Assembly: GCF_024398035.1 (NCBI RefSeq)
Contig: NZ_CP073748.1
Location: 1,463,520-1,527,519, forward strand
DNA: 64,000 nucleotides
Source: Kordiimonas sp. SCSIO 12603
Lineage (GTDB): Bacteria > Pseudomonadota > Alphaproteobacteria > Sphingomonadales > Kordiimonadaceae
Direction of reading: 5' to 3'
Shown here: piece by piece, positions 62,374 through 64,000 of the stretch
Layout of the letters: each line of letters begins with the position of its first letter
Position numbering within the stretch: the stretch's first letter is position 1
Made by a program: the position numbers and the translations under genes
Notes under the pieces: model-generated
Told to the model about the DNA's origin: nothing
What the model saw: the letters and a program-made list of their open reading frames with translations, nothing else
Databases searched by the model: none

Positions 62374-64000
62374 TTGTTTACCTTCAGTGTAACAAGAGAA
62401 GCGCTATCATCATTTTATGCTGCACCATTAAGCTTGATGGTCAGTGCAGATATATTCAACAGCCTGAAACCAGTTTTTCCTACCGGTATCAGCGTATTTT
62501 GTCTGCGGGAAGAAGGTGTTATTTCCCTTAAAGCTCCACCGAAAGATAAAAAAGGTTCTAAAGATCGGGAAGCAAACTCGGGATCAGTAGCTTTGTCGGG
62601 TATGCCTACAGGTCTTTTAGGGATTGTTACGTCAGAGGCTATGGCGAAAAAGGGCGACTCTTTTTGCGAGTTCGTACTTTTCCATGGTGCACAAAAACCA
62701 GAACAGCTTACTCTTGAAAAGCAAGGGAAGTTTGGGTTGCTGAAAGGGTATGAAGCTTCACAGCTTCAATTCATTAAATTCACAAATAACCTGTTGGCAA
62801 ATGATCTCGTTAACCTCTATGAGAAGTTCGGGAAGAAAGAACAGCAACTCGTAAGCCTTCGCCGTAAAAATGAAGAATTATGGCTGGGTAACGAAAAAGC
62901 CAAACGGATGATTGCCGGTATCGGCTTCAGTACCCGCAGTGTTTCTTTTGAACTACTACCAGGCGAGGCCGCGATCACCTTTGGTGAAGGTGATGCTCGC
63001 TTTTCACAAGTACTGCCCACTGATCTCGCAGGATTCACGGGGCTTGCACTCTACCTCACAGATATACCTGAAGGTGATGGTAGCCTTTCAGTATCTATTG
63101 CCCGTAGAGCAGATGACAGTCTCGTTGGAAAGCTAACAGTACCGTTCAGCCTTCTTAAAGATGGGTGGAATGATTTCAGTACAGCTGATGCAGTGCGCCG
63201 TACATTCGGTGATGGGATTATAAGCATTTCTTATAACGGAGAAGAGGCTCCAAAGGTAATGCTGGCCGATCAAGCTGTGGATCGTTTTGGTCTGGAGCAT
63301 AGCTCGATCGCCATTCGCGTTTATAAAGGGCTGGAAGATACGGCAATCTTTTCAGAGGATGATTTCCAGCTTTGTGATCCTGAAACAGTGAACTTATCCC
63401 AGAATGGTGCGTCTTTGATGAAGTTTGCGGAGTTTGTTCCCGGACCTGAAGAACAGAAACGGTGCGAACAAGCTCTGGGCGGGACTGTACTGTACCCTGA
63501 AAAGACAGCACTGACTGTAAGGTTGGTACAAAGCGAAATAACCGGTTTTAGAGTTTCCAAACAAATTACCCCATCCATGCGATATATTAAGGCTATGGCG
63601 AGCAGAACGTATGCCGATGAAAGTCCATTGCTTGTTGCTCTTATCGCGGGGAATGATGGAAAAATACCAACAGATATTGATGGTTTTCTTAATAGCCTTG
63701 GACCTGAACGGGTTATGTCAGGGCAGGATGGTGTTTTAGCTTGGACATCTATGGTGCTGTCCGGAGATGCAGATCAATTTTTTATTTTACCAGTAACAGA
63801 CTGTTTGGTTGGGAAAACGGATTTAGTATTTGCGGCGAAGCCTCTTGGTGTGGGGAAAAACCCGGGAGTGCTACAATGGAAATCGCTGGAAATTGAAGCC
63901 GTTCATACATTGTCTGCAGATAACATTCGGCCAATTCCCGAAGAACAAAGGCTTATCGGTGAAAACCGGAAAACACAGGTTCGGGTTTCCCGTTTCTCTG
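62374..64000 (+). CDS. large protein of unknown function, partial at window end
   Basis: This open frame runs from a TTG at 62374 through the window edge (542 codons, no stop). TTG is supported by AGGGGGG at 62359-62365, seven to eight bases upstream; the first in-frame ATG is at 62437. The protein begins LFTFSVTREALSSFYAAPL. It has a short coiled coil (about residues 145-175, LYEKFGKKEQQLVSLRRKNE) and a beta-rich domain with VSFELLPGEAAITFGEGDA (about 188-206) that looks like a glycan-binding sandwich. No signal peptide or RTX repeat is seen so far. Placed after the type I pair, it may be a substrate or a surface-glycan factor. I do not recognise the family. Confidence 0.65.
   Translation, partial: MFTFSVTREALSSFYAAPLSLMVSADIFNSLKPVFPTGISVFCLREEGVISLKAPPKDKKGSKDREANSGSVALSGMPTGLLGIVTSEAMAKKGDSFCEFVLFHGAQKPEQLTLEKQGKFGLLKGYEASQLQFIKFTNNLLANDLVNLYEKFGKKEQQLVSLRRKNEELWLGNEKAKRMIAGIGFSTRSVSFELLPGEAAITFGEGDARFSQVLPTDLAGFTGLALYLTDIPEGDGSLSVSIARRADDSLVGKLTVPFSLLKDGWNDFSTADAVRRTFGDGIISISYNGEEAPKVMLADQAVDRFGLEHSSIAIRVYKGLEDTAIFSEDDFQLCDPETVNLSQNGASLMKFAEFVPGPEEQKRCEQALGGTVLYPEKTALTVRLVQSEITGFRVSKQITPSMRYIKAMASRTYADESPLLVALIAGNDGKIPTDIDGFLNSLGPERVMSGQDGVLAWTSMVLSGDADQFFILPVTDCLVGKTDLVFAAKPLGVGKNPGVLQWKSLEIEAVHTLSADNIRPIPEEQRLIGENRKTQVRVSRFS

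Noticed and set aside
63218-63578. Two minus-strand frames within the last gene
   Set aside because: They lie opposite a long continuous plus-strand frame with normal protein composition, and lack ribosome sites.

Overview
The window looks like chromosomal DNA from a flagellated, Gram-negative marine-type alphaproteobacterium of moderate GC. The reasons are a short single flagellin, a tail-gene order resembling alphaproteobacterial gene transfer agents and their phage relatives, an ABC-transporter (group 2 type) capsule system, and a PrtD/HlyD type I secretion pair. A Kordiimonas-like lineage would fit, but this is an inference from gene content only. No rRNA or tRNA gene, IS element or CRISPR array was seen.

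Layout. (1) 1-9.9 kb is the right-hand end of a prophage or tail-like element. It holds the tail tube, assembly chaperones, a very short tape measure, minor tail proteins, a J-like tip with receptor-binding modules, a fibre chaperone and a lysis cassette (small membrane proteins, M15 endopeptidase, holin). It ends with a 522-residue protein that looks like a membrane-active toxin or lysis effector. (2) 10-19.5 kb is mixed host genes: a REC-HPt protein with an altered phosphoacceptor site, an RTX repeat protein followed by a row of RNA hairpins, an Sfp-type phosphopantetheinyl transferase, a pentapeptide-repeat membrane protein, a SUFU-domain protein, flagellin and a periplasmic amidohydrolase. 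(3) 19.6-33.2 kb is the first half of a capsule locus. It holds kdsA-kdsC-kdsB-kpsC, a divergent Stf0-like sulfotransferase, SGNH and GSCFA proteins, a TagD-like cytidylyltransferase, a LicD-like transferase, and cysD - sulfotransferase - cysNC, which makes and uses PAPS. (4) 33.3-42 kb is an insert of small unrelated genes: DinB-like, two PH-like membrane paralogues, an AT-rich two-gene module with an NDT/TIR-like protein, an NTF2-like protein, secreted proteins, a Na/Pi cotransporter and an esterase. (5) 42-58.7 kb is the second half of the capsule locus: an LTA-synthase-like phosphotransferase, kpsS, kpsF-M-T-E-D, glycosyltransferases, a second Stf0-like protein and galE. (6) 59-64 kb is a type I secretion ABC transporter and adaptor, followed by a large protein of unknown function that runs off the window.

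Working together: KpsF, KdsA, KdsC and KdsB supply CMP-Kdo. KpsC and KpsS would build the Kdo linker, the glycosyltransferases and GalE supply the glycan, and KpsM, KpsT, KpsE and KpsD export it. CysD and CysNC make PAPS for one clear and two putative sulfotransferases. The TagD-, LicD- and LtaS-like proteins suggest an additional phospho-polyol or similar decoration, and the GSCFA and SGNH proteins suggest acyl-group handling. The window therefore appears to encode a sulfated and phospho-decorated surface polysaccharide, which is its most interesting system.
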